DNA from: Allobrachymonas sp.
GTDB taxonomy: Bacteria; Pseudomonadota; Gammaproteobacteria; Burkholderiales; Burkholderiaceae_C
Assembly (NCBI GenBank): GCA_018054915.1
Contig: JAGPIR010000101.1
Span: 1 to 5,469, forward strand
Length of the DNA: 5,469 nucleotides
Direction: 5' to 3'
This document shows, piece by piece, positions 1-5,145 of this stretch; position 1 is the stretch's first letter, and each line of letters begins with the position of its first letter. Below the pieces are notes generated by a model, which was given only the letters and a program-made list of their open reading frames with translations, made no database searches and was not told where the DNA came from. A program made the translations under genes and the position numbers.

Positions 1-1281
1 GAGGCAAGCCAGTTGTTGCGGCAAGAGCTGGCGGCGGCGATTTTTCAGGGCAACGAACGGCTGGAGCGTGAATTGCGCCGTGAACTGGCCGAGACTGCGC
101 GCGACGCGCGCCAGGAGCAGGCGCAGGCACTTGGTACGTTCCAGACCGGGCTGGTGCAGCATGGCGCCGAGTCTGCGCGCATCCAGACGCAGCAATTGCA
201 GGGCATCCAGACCGTCTTGGCCCAGATGCAGAAGCAGGTGTCGGATACGCTGGCGCAACAACTCGACGCCTTAAGCGAAGCCAATGCGCGCCGCCTGACG
301 GAAGTGCGCAGTACGTTACAGGAGCAGCTGACGCAACTGCAGCAGAGCAACAGCGCCAAGCTCGATGAAATGCGGCAGACAGTCGATGAAAAACTCCAAT
401 CCACCCTGCAGACGCGCCTGGACACTAGTTTCAAGCAAGTGGCCGAACGGCTTGAAATGGTGCATCGCGGCCTGGGTGAAATGCAGTCCCTCGCCCAAGG
501 CGTAGGCGATCTCAAGCACCTGCTGACCAACGTGAAGGTGCGCGGCATCTTTGGCGAAGCCCAGCTGGGCGCTCTGCTGGAACAGGTGTTTACGCCGGAC
601 CAGTACGCCGCGCAGGTGCAGGTGCATCCTGCCAGCCGGCACGCGGTGGATTTTGCCATTCGCCTGCCGGGCAAGGGAGAGGACGGCGGCCCCATGTGGC
701 TGCCGATTGACGCCAAGTTTCCCAATGAAGACTATGAGCGGCTACTCGCCGCCCAGCAGTGTGCCGATGCGCCCGCTGCCGAGCAGGCCGCCCGCCAACT
801 GGAGGCACGCATCCGCCAGGAGGCCAGGACTATCAGTGAGCGTTACCTTGCGCCTCCGCACACGACCGACTTTGCCATCCTGTTCCTGCCGACCGAAGGG
901 CTGTATGCCGAAGTCCTGCGCAGACCCGGCCTGATGGAAGGGGTGCAGCGCGAATTCCGCATTGCGCTGGCAGGCCCCACCACCTTGCTGGTGATGCTCA
1001 ATGCCCTGCAGATGGGTTTCCGCACCTTGGCGCTGGAGCAGCGCAGCAGCGAGGTCTGGCAGGTGCTGGGCGCCGTCAAGACTGAGTTTGGCAAGTTCGG
1101 GGACGTGCTGGGAAAAATCCGCAGCCAGACGCAAACCGTTCTGCGCACACTGGAACATGCCGACGTGCGCAACCGCGCCATGCAGCGCGCGCTGCGCAGC
1201 GCCGAGGCCCTGCCGGATACGCAGGCGCAGGTCATTTTGGGGGTATCCGATGACGCAGCAAATGATGCTCCCGAAGAATAG
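1..1281 (+). CDS. rmuC: RmuC family DNA recombination protein, 5'-truncated by window edge
   Basis: The reading frame is open from base 1 (426 residues visible, TAG stop at 1279-1281), so the true start lies upstream. The TTG at 13 has no ribosome site and should not be taken as the start. Visible residues 1 to about 160 are a Gln/Glu/Leu/Arg-rich coiled coil. Residues 165-400 are the RmuC domain, with GIFGEAQLG (182-190), VDFAIRLPG (from 216), LPIDAKFP (234-241), APPHTTDFAILFLPTEGLYAEV (from 284), AGPTTL (from 324) and QMGFRTLA (from 337). D217 followed by D237-x-K239 fits the PD-(D/E)xK nuclease-like fold proposed for the family; that reading is inference. E. coli RmuC is about 475 residues with an N-terminal membrane helix, so roughly 50 residues, probably including the anchor, are missing. 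RmuC limits inversions at short inverted repeats, but its biochemical activity is poorly defined. The gene converges on the serine/lipoprotein genes and ends 17 bases before a terminator stem. Confidence 0.95.
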   Translation, partial: EASQLLRQELAAAIFQGNERLERELRRELAETARDARQEQAQALGTFQTGLVQHGAESARIQTQQLQGIQTVLAQMQKQVSDTLAQQLDALSEANARRLTEVRSTLQEQLTQLQQSNSAKLDEMRQTVDEKLQSTLQTRLDTSFKQVAERLEMVHRGLGEMQSLAQGVGDLKHLLTNVKVRGIFGEAQLGALLEQVFTPDQYAAQVQVHPASRHAVDFAIRLPGKGEDGGPMWLPIDAKFPNEDYERLLAAQQCADAPAAEQAARQLEARIRQEARTISERYLAPPHTTDFAILFLPTEGLYAEVLRRPGLMEGVQREFRIALAGPTTLLVMLNALQMGFRTLALEQRSSEVWQVLGAVKTEFGKFGDVLGKIRSQTQTVLRTLEHADVRNRAMQRALRSAEALPDTQAQVILGVSDDAANDAPEE

Positions 1282-1290
1282 ATGCAGTAA

Positions 1291-1323
1291 TAAAAATAGC
1301 CCGCACGAAGCGGGCTTTCTTGT
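1291..1323. terminator. Bidirectional intrinsic terminator between rmuC and the lipoprotein gene
   Basis: A perfect 7-bp stem AGCCCGC/GCGGGCT (1298-1304 with 1310-1316) encloses the 5-base loop ACGAA. On the + strand it is followed by TTCTTGTT. On the - strand it is followed by ATTTTTA, the complement of 1291-1297. It lies 17 bases after the rmuC stop and 26 bases after the stop of the convergent lipoprotein gene, so it can serve both transcripts. The - strand U-tract is the cleaner one. Confidence 0.85.
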
Positions 1324-1342
1324 TCGCCGAGGCGCACGGAAA

Positions 1343-1591
1343 TTATTGCACTCTAATGGCACCAGGTGATATTTGCACTTCGACCGCAGGGGCGGAGCCC
1401 GTGGCCGGGCAGCGGCCTTGTTTTTTTGGGCCCGGTGGACAAAAACTGCCATCAGGGTAGCAATTGCCTTTTTTTGCTTGGCCGGGCGGACACATATTGC
1501 CGGAACTGTTTCCGGGCCCCACGACCGGTTGCACCACGCAGCCAGCCAGTAAAAAGCTTGCCAGAGCTACACCGTAGAGGGTGTTTTTCAT
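1343..1591 (-). CDS. Small Cys-rich lipoprotein with duplicated CPPG motif, function unknown
   Basis: Encodes about 82 residues. Two adjacent ATGs (first bases 1594 and 1591) follow a GAGGA site at 1602-1598. The second ATG leaves a 6-base spacer and the first only 3, so I prefer 1591. A basic N-terminus (MKN), a hydrophobic segment and the lipobox LAGC (cysteine 18) predict a type II signal peptide and a membrane-anchored lipoprotein. Residue 19 is Val, not Asp, which would favour outer-membrane sorting by the +2 rule. The mature part holds two copies of CPPG-x2-K-x-G-x-C, at residues 34-44 (CPPGQAKKGNC) and 51-61 (CPPGPKKQGRC), joined by YPDGSF, then an Ala/Pro/Val-rich tail. The four cysteines could form disulfides in the periplasm (inference). 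It starts 51 bases after the serA stop on the same strand with no clear terminator between, so it may be co-transcribed with serA. I do not recognise the family. The lipobox, ribosome site and following terminator support a real gene. Confidence 0.8.
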   Translation of the reverse strand: MKNTLYGVALASFLLAGCVVQPVVGPGNSSGNMCPPGQAKKGNCYPDGSFCPPGPKKQGRCPATGSAPAVEVQISPGAIRVQ

Positions 1592-1642
1592 CATTTGTCC
1601 TCATTCAAGGGCTGCACATGCAAAGGCAACCGGGTTCGGGCT

Positions 1643-2815
1643 TCAGATCGCGCGCACCCGGATGACGTTCTCGACCTTCTCAATCGCCGCGATCACGCTG
1701 TCGTCGGGTCGGGTTTCCACATCCAGGATGTTGTAGGCCAGATCACCGCGGCTGCGGTTGACCATGTCAATCACGTTGACCTGGGCGTCTGCCAGGACGG
1801 ACAGCACATGGCCCAGCACGCCCGACACGTTGTGGTTGGAGAAGGTCACACGCGTGGCGCCCGGTGTGCGCGGCATGTTGACAGCCGGAAAATTCACCGA
1901 ATTGACGACGTTGCCGTTTTGCAGGAAGTCCGTGAGTTGGTCGGCTGCCATCACAGCACAGTTTTCTTCCGACTCTTCGGTGCTGGCGCCGATGTGCGGC
2001 ATGGGAATGACCTTGTCGTGATGGAGCAGGCCGGGCTCGGGGAAGTCGCACACATAGCGGCTCAGGACGCCGGTTTCCAGGGCCTTGAGCACGGCTTCCT
2101 TGTCGACCACGCTTTCACGCGCAAAATTCAGCAGTACGGCGCCGGGCTTGGTGGCTGCCAGCGCCTCCGCATTGATCATGTGCCGGGTGGCGTCAATGGC
2201 CGGAATATGCAGCGAAATGTAGTCGGAGCGTGCCAGCAGTGAATGCAGGTTTTCCATCTTCTGCACTTCGTTGGACAGGCGCCAGGCCGCCTCGATGGAA
2301 AGCGCTGGATCGTAACCCAGCACCTTCATGTCCAGGGCCAGCGCGGTGCTGGCTACCATCGAACCGATGGCACCCAGGCCGACAATACCCAGCGTTTTGC
2401 CGCGCAACTCGTTGCCGGCAAAACGGGATTTTTCCTTTTCCAGCAATTTGGACATTTCACCGGCATCGGTCATGCCATGCAGCGACTGGGCGTAGGCAAT
2501 GCCGGGCAGCACGCCGCGTGCGGCCAGCAACATGCCGGCCAGAACCAGCTCCTTGACGGCGTTGGCATTGGCACCGGGCGTGTTGAACACCACAATGCCT
2601 TTTTTTCCGTATTCCGCCACCGGAATGTTGTTGACGCCTGCGCCTGCGCGGGCAGCGGCCAGCAGCGTATCGGGCACGGATTCGTCATGCAGCTTCTGGC
2701 TGCGCAGCAGGAAGGCGTCTGGATGGGCCACGTCGCTGCCCACTTCGAACTGCGCACGGGGGAAACGGTCCAACCCCTTGACCGAAATGGCGTTGTAGGT
2801 GCGGATTTTGTACAT
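1643..2815 (-). CDS. serA: D-3-phosphoglycerate dehydrogenase, short form with ACT domain
   Basis: Encodes 390 residues of the D-2-hydroxyacid dehydrogenase family. It catalyses NAD-dependent oxidation of 3-phosphoglycerate to 3-phosphohydroxypyruvate, the first step of serine synthesis, in the cytoplasm. Visible motifs: RAGAGVNNIP (56-65), NTPGANANAVKEL (from 78), Rossmann dinucleotide motif GLGAIG (146-151) with the acidic residue D169 after the second strand, catalytic R233 (NFAR), E260 (DFPEP) and H274 (PHIGAST). Residues from about 322 to the end form an ACT-type regulatory domain (NHNVSGVLGHVLSVLADAQVNVIDM), which in relatives binds serine for feedback inhibition. The length is below the 410 of E. 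coli SerA, and the Glu-to-His interval is only 14 residues, as in the compact bacterial/archaeal forms. The start at 2815 is chosen because MYKIRTYN matches the family N-terminus and AAGGA (2830-2826) lies 10 bases upstream. A 22-residue in-frame extension would be translated from the intergenic hairpin and is rejected. It follows serC by 82 bases. Confidence 0.94.
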   Translation of the reverse strand: MYKIRTYNAISVKGLDRFPRAQFEVGSDVAHPDAFLLRSQKLHDESVPDTLLAAARAGAGVNNIPVAEYGKKGIVVFNTPGANANAVKELVLAGMLLAARGVLPGIAYAQSLHGMTDAGEMSKLLEKEKSRFAGNELRGKTLGIVGLGAIGSMVASTALALDMKVLGYDPALSIEAAWRLSNEVQKMENLHSLLARSDYISLHIPAIDATRHMINAEALAATKPGAVLLNFARESVVDKEAVLKALETGVLSRYVCDFPEPGLLHHDKVIPMPHIGASTEESEENCAVMAADQLTDFLQNGNVVNSVNFPAVNMPRTPGATRVTFSNHNVSGVLGHVLSVLADAQVNVIDMVNRSRGDLAYNILDVETRPDDSVIAAIEKVENVIRVRAI

Positions 2816-2850
2816 GATGGATGGGTCCTTTCTGGAGTGTCGGCAAAATG

Positions 2851-2884
2851 GCGATGCGGCTGGTGGATGCGCCAGCCGCATCGC
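2851..2884 (-). other. 13-bp perfect inverted repeat between serC and serA (attenuator-like)
   Basis: Bases 2851-2863 (GCGATGCGGCTGG) are the exact reverse complement of 2872-2884, with an 8-base loop. In the transcribed (-) direction the stem is followed by CATTTTG, a short T-run, so it resembles a weak intrinsic terminator. It lies 13 bases after the serC stop and 35 bases before the serA ATG, which leaves little room for a separate serA promoter. It could lower serA expression relative to serC or stabilise the upstream mRNA. The inverted repeat is seen directly; the role is inference. Confidence 0.7.
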
Positions 2885-2897
2885 GGTTTGAGGGGAG

Positions 2898-4019
2898 TTA
2901 GGCGGCGCTTACTTGCTCGTAGGCCCAGACCAGCCAGGGCATGAGCGCCTGCAGATCGGCCTTTTCCACGGTGGCGCCGCACCAGATACGGATACCGGCC
3001 GGAGCGTCCTTGTAGGCGCCAATGTCATAGGCTACGCCTTCGGATTCGAGCCGTTTGACCAGTTGTTTGACCTTGTCCTCGGGCAGGTCGAGGGTCAGGC
3101 ACACACTGGTGTTTGAGCGCACAGCCGGGTCGTCGGCAAGGAAATGGATCCAGGGCGTGACAGCCACAAAGTCTTCGATGACCTGCAGGTTGGCCTGGCT
3201 GCGTGCGATGGTGGCCGGCACCCCGCCGATGCTTTCCACCCAGGCCAGCGCATCCAGATAATCGGCGACGCACAACATGGAAGGGGTGTTGATGGTTTCG
3301 CCCTTGAACAATCCTTCGATGAGCTTGCCGCCGCTGGTCATGCGGAAAATCTTGGGCATGGGCCATGCCGGGGTGTAGCTTTCAAGGCGCTGTACCGCGC
3401 GTGGGCTGAGGATCAGCATGCCGTGCGCGCCTTCCCCGCCCAGCACTTTCTGCCACGAATAGGTGACGACATCGAGCTTGTTCCAGGGCAGTTCCATGGC
3501 GAATACGGCGCTGGTGGCGTCGCAGATGGTCAGACCCTGGCGGTTGTCGGCAATCCAGTCTCCGCCCGGCACGCGCACGCCCGATGTGGTGCCATTCCAG
3601 GTAAAGACCACATCGTTGTCGAAATTGACTTTGGCCAGGTCGGGCAGCTTGCCGTATGCCGCTTCGTGCCGGGTCACGTTGGGCAGCTTGAGCTGCTTGA
3701 CCACGTCGGTGATCCAGCCCGAGCCGAACGACTCCCACGCCAGCATGTCCACGCCACGGGCGCCCAGCAGCGACCACATGGCCATTTCGACGGCGCCCGT
3801 GTCGGATGCTGGCACCACGGCCACGCGGTAATCGGCCGGCAGGCCCAGGATGCGTGCGGTTTCGGTGCAGGCTGCACCCAGCAGCTTCTTGCCCAGGCTG
3901 GAGCGGTGCGAACGGCCCAGGCTTTCCAGGTTCAGGCCGGTGACGGTGTAGCCCGGACGCTTGGAGCAGGGGCCCGAAGAGAAGTTCGGATTGGCTGGTT
4001 TGGCGGCAGGTTGCGACAT
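2898..4019 (-). CDS. serC: Phosphoserine aminotransferase, Methanosarcina/alphaproteobacterial type
   Basis: Encodes 373 residues of a class V, fold-type I aminotransferase that transfers the glutamate amino group to 3-phosphohydroxypyruvate to give phosphoserine. In organisms with DXP-dependent vitamin B6 synthesis it can also act there. The N-terminus carries NFSSGPCSKRPGY (from 12). GRSHRSSLGKK (35-45) includes the substrate-contact H38-R39. CDATS (166-170) gives D167, expected to contact the pyridine nitrogen. SWQKVLGGEGAHGM (from 188) gives K191, the predicted pyridoxal-phosphate Schiff-base lysine. INTPSML (243-249) and the C-terminal GIRIWCGATVEKADL are further family hallmarks. The wording fits the branch described as phosphoserine aminotransferase, Methanosarcina type, rather than the 360-residue E. 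coli SerC. The start at 4019 has GGGAG (4029-4025) five bases upstream. The frame stays open for 34 more codons, but those run through leader hairpins and have no ribosome site. It is followed by serA, the preceding pathway enzyme. Confidence 0.94.
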   Translation of the reverse strand: MSQPAAKPANPNFSSGPCSKRPGYTVTGLNLESLGRSHRSSLGKKLLGAACTETARILGLPADYRVAVVPASDTGAVEMAMWSLLGARGVDMLAWESFGSGWITDVVKQLKLPNVTRHEAAYGKLPDLAKVNFDNDVVFTWNGTTSGVRVPGGDWIADNRQGLTICDATSAVFAMELPWNKLDVVTYSWQKVLGGEGAHGMLILSPRAVQRLESYTPAWPMPKIFRMTSGGKLIEGLFKGETINTPSMLCVADYLDALAWVESIGGVPATIARSQANLQVIEDFVAVTPWIHFLADDPAVRSNTSVCLTLDLPEDKVKQLVKRLESEGVAYDIGAYKDAPAGIRIWCGATVEKADLQALMPWLVWAYEQVSAA

Positions 4020-4037
4020 GAAAACTCCCAAATGGTT

Positions 4038-4053
4038 CCGGTGAAAGCACCGG
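4038..4053 (-). promoter_or_regulatory. Hairpin just upstream of the serC ribosome binding site
   Basis: CCGGTG (4038-4043) and CACCGG (4048-4053) form a perfect 6-bp GC-rich stem with a 4-base loop. It ends 8 bases before the GGGAG ribosome site of serC (4029-4025). In the mRNA it would sit directly upstream of the ribosome landing site and could modulate serC translation. The structure is seen in the sequence; a regulatory role is inference. Confidence 0.45.
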
Positions 4054-4096
4054 CGAAATGCGAAAGGATGAAAGACGGACAAATGAAGACAGTCAC

Positions 4097-4127
4097 GCAT
4101 GCTTTTCAAAGCATGCTGCATTGCAGC
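4097..4127. repeat. Overlapping palindromes in the serC leader
   Basis: Bases 4097-4105 (GCATGCTTT) and 4108-4116 are a perfect 9-bp inverted repeat with a 2-base centre. Overlapping it, GCTGCA (4115-4120) pairs with TGCAGC (4122-4127) around one base. Together they give a symmetric block immediately downstream (in the - direction) of a -10-like hexamer. The nearly uninterrupted 20-base palindrome could be an operator for a dimeric regulator or an RNA hairpin. It is not followed by a T-run on either strand, so it is a poor terminator for the LOG gene. Confidence 0.55.
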
Positions 4128-4128
4128 A

Positions 4129-4134
4129 ATTCTA
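4129..4134 (-). promoter_or_regulatory. Candidate -10 element for serC-serA
   Basis: On the - strand the hexamer TAGAAT (one mismatch from TATAAT) lies about 110 bases upstream of the serC ATG. No good -35 hexamer is found 16-18 bases upstream; the best positions read AAAGCC or similar, so the promoter would be weak or activator-dependent. Transcription would start near 4121, inside the palindromic block, giving a leader of about 100 bases. The call rests on the hexamer, its position and the 165-base gap between the genes. Confidence 0.35.
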
Positions 4135-4184
4135 GCGCAGCGGGTTCTGGCGGCTTTGGTAGAGGTCGTGCGATTTTCGGGGCA

Positions 4185-5057
4185 TCAGGTCAGGCGGTAG
4201 AAGGCTGCAATGTGTTCCCAAGCCTGTTCGGGCGTGTCGGCATAGCGGAACAGTTTGATGTCTTCAGGGGCGATCGCGCCTTCTTCCACCAATACGTCCA
4301 GATGCAGCAGGCGTTTCCAGTAGCTGCTGCCATAGAGCACGACGGGAACCGGCTTGGTCTTTTCCGTTTGCACCAGCGTAAGGACTTCGAACAGTTCATC
4401 GAGCGTGCCATAGCCGCCAGGAAAGGTGACCAAGGCCTTGGCGCGCATCATGAAATGCATCTTGCGCAAGGCAAAGTAATGGAATTTGAAGCGCAGGCCA
4501 GGCGTGACGTAAGGATTGTCTGTCTGCTCGTGCGGCAATGTGATGTTGAGGCCGATAGTCGGTTCGCCCGCTTCGCTGGCGCCACGGTTGGCGGCCTCCA
4601 TGATGCCTGGCCCACCGCCGGTGCAGATGTAGAAGTGGCTCTTGCGCGGTTTGCCGTGGCTGTACTGCGCCACGATCCGGGCAAAAGCGCGGGCATCTTC
4701 ATAATAGCGGGCTCCGCGGCGCAGGCGATCGGCCTTTAGCAGTACCGTGGTGTCGTGGTTCTGGCGCGCGGTTTCCAGCAGGGCTTCCACGGCCTCGGGC
4801 GACTGCATGCGTGCGCTGCCGTACACCACCACCGTGTGGTCGATCTGGTGTTGCTGCTGTGCAAATTCCGGTTTGAGCAGCTCCAGTTGCAGACGGATGC
4901 CACGGAATTCGCGCCGCATCAGGAATTCGGTATCGGAAAAGGCCTGGCGATAAGAGTCCGCATGGATGTGTTGGCCGGCATCAGGGTGTTGCTTGGCCAT
5001 ACGCGCACTGTGCGCCAGCTGCTGCGTGTCCAAATTGCGATCGTTGTCGGGTTTCAT
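4185..5057 (-). CDS. LOG family protein (probable nucleoside 5'-monophosphate phosphoribohydrolase)
   Basis: Encodes 290 residues of the Rossmann-like LOG family (TIGR00730), often misnamed lysine decarboxylase. Characterised members remove ribose 5-phosphate from cytokinin riboside or purine nucleoside 5'-monophosphates; the substrate here is unknown. Residues 1-70 are a polar, probably helical extension before the first core strand VVVYGSAR (76-83). GGGPGIMEAANRGA (147-160) and PGGYGTLDE (213-221) are the phosphate-binding and catalytic signatures, with E221 and R198 in the expected active-site positions. The family core is about 180-200 residues, so this is a long version. I chose the ATG at 5057. 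The frame extends upstream to 5141 but there overlaps the efp terminator hairpin, which makes a start at 5141 implausible. No Shine-Dalgarno sequence precedes 5057. The gene lies between efp and serC on the same strand; the link to either is probably positional only. Confidence 0.9.
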   Translation of the reverse strand: MKPDNDRNLDTQQLAHSARMAKQHPDAGQHIHADSYRQAFSDTEFLMRREFRGIRLQLELLKPEFAQQQHQIDHTVVVYGSARMQSPEAVEALLETARQNHDTTVLLKADRLRRGARYYEDARAFARIVAQYSHGKPRKSHFYICTGGGPGIMEAANRGASEAGEPTIGLNITLPHEQTDNPYVTPGLRFKFHYFALRKMHFMMRAKALVTFPGGYGTLDELFEVLTLVQTEKTKPVPVVLYGSSYWKRLLHLDVLVEEGAIAPEDIKLFRYADTPEQAWEHIAAFYRLT

Positions 5058-5066
5058 GATGCAGGC

Positions 5067-5072
5067 ATTGTA
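5067..5072 (-). promoter_or_regulatory. Candidate -10 element for the LOG-family gene
   Basis: On the - strand, TACAAT (one mismatch from TATAAT) ends 9 bases before the ATG at 5057. A TTGCTT hexamer lies upstream with a long 19-base spacer, right after the efp terminator stem. Transcription would start about 3 bases before or at the ATG, giving a leaderless or nearly leaderless mRNA. That matches the missing ribosome site. The support is only the hexamer and the tight space. Confidence 0.3.
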
Positions 5073-5090
5073 GGTAACAGTAGGCAACAG
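5071..5090. repeat. 10-bp tandem repeat upstream of the LOG-family gene
   Basis: TAGGTAACAG (5071-5080) is directly followed by TAGGCAACAG (5081-5090), identical at 9 of 10 bases. A 10-base period equals about one helical turn, which would place both copies on the same face of the DNA. The repeat fills the interval between the efp terminator and the candidate -10 hexamer. It could be a regulator site or a chance duplication. Confidence 0.6.
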
Positions 5091-5093
5091 AAA

Positions 5094-5128
5094 GCAAAAA
5101 GGCTTCCGGGAAAGGGAAGCCTTTTTGC
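5094..5128. terminator. efp: Strong intrinsic terminator after efp
   Basis: A perfect 14-bp stem, 5094-5107 (GCAAAAAGGCTTCC) with 5115-5128, encloses a 7-base loop. The GC core GGCTTCC/GGAAGCC is flanked by A5 and T5, so the hairpin has an A-tract and a U-tract in both directions. It lies 17 bases after the efp stop codon in the direction of efp transcription and should end that transcript, separating it from the LOG-family gene. Confidence 0.88.
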
Positions 5129-5145
5129 GTTTCGGCGTCACGGCA

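Noticed and set aside
742..1452. A 236-codon open frame on the - strand opposite rmuC
   Set aside because: It crosses the bidirectional terminator and overlaps both rmuC and the lipoprotein gene out of frame, with no recognisable domain.
2816..2881. 22-residue N-terminal extension of SerA
   Set aside because: It would be encoded by the intergenic hairpin. MYKIRTYN is the family-like N-terminus and has a ribosome site upstream.
1595..2944. Two long + strand frames (1595-2242 and 2243-2944) opposite serA
   Set aside because: Their His/Gly/Val-rich composition is that of a reverse-strand shadow, and serA on the other strand has all its catalytic motifs.
4097..4116. Palindrome as terminator of the LOG gene
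   Set aside because: No T-run follows the stem on either strand.
4020..4121. 34-residue N-terminal extension of SerC
   Set aside because: It has no ribosome site and runs through the leader palindromes. The ATG at 4019 has a well-spaced GGGAG.
3144..4739. A 531-codon open frame on the + strand across serC and the LOG gene
   Set aside because: It is antisense to two clearly recognised genes, spans the intergenic gap, has no family resemblance and is explained by the GC-rich codon bias of the opposite strand.
5058..5141. 28-residue N-terminal extension of the LOG protein
   Set aside because: It overlaps the strong efp terminator hairpin, so transcripts starting at its promoter side would be terminated within it.
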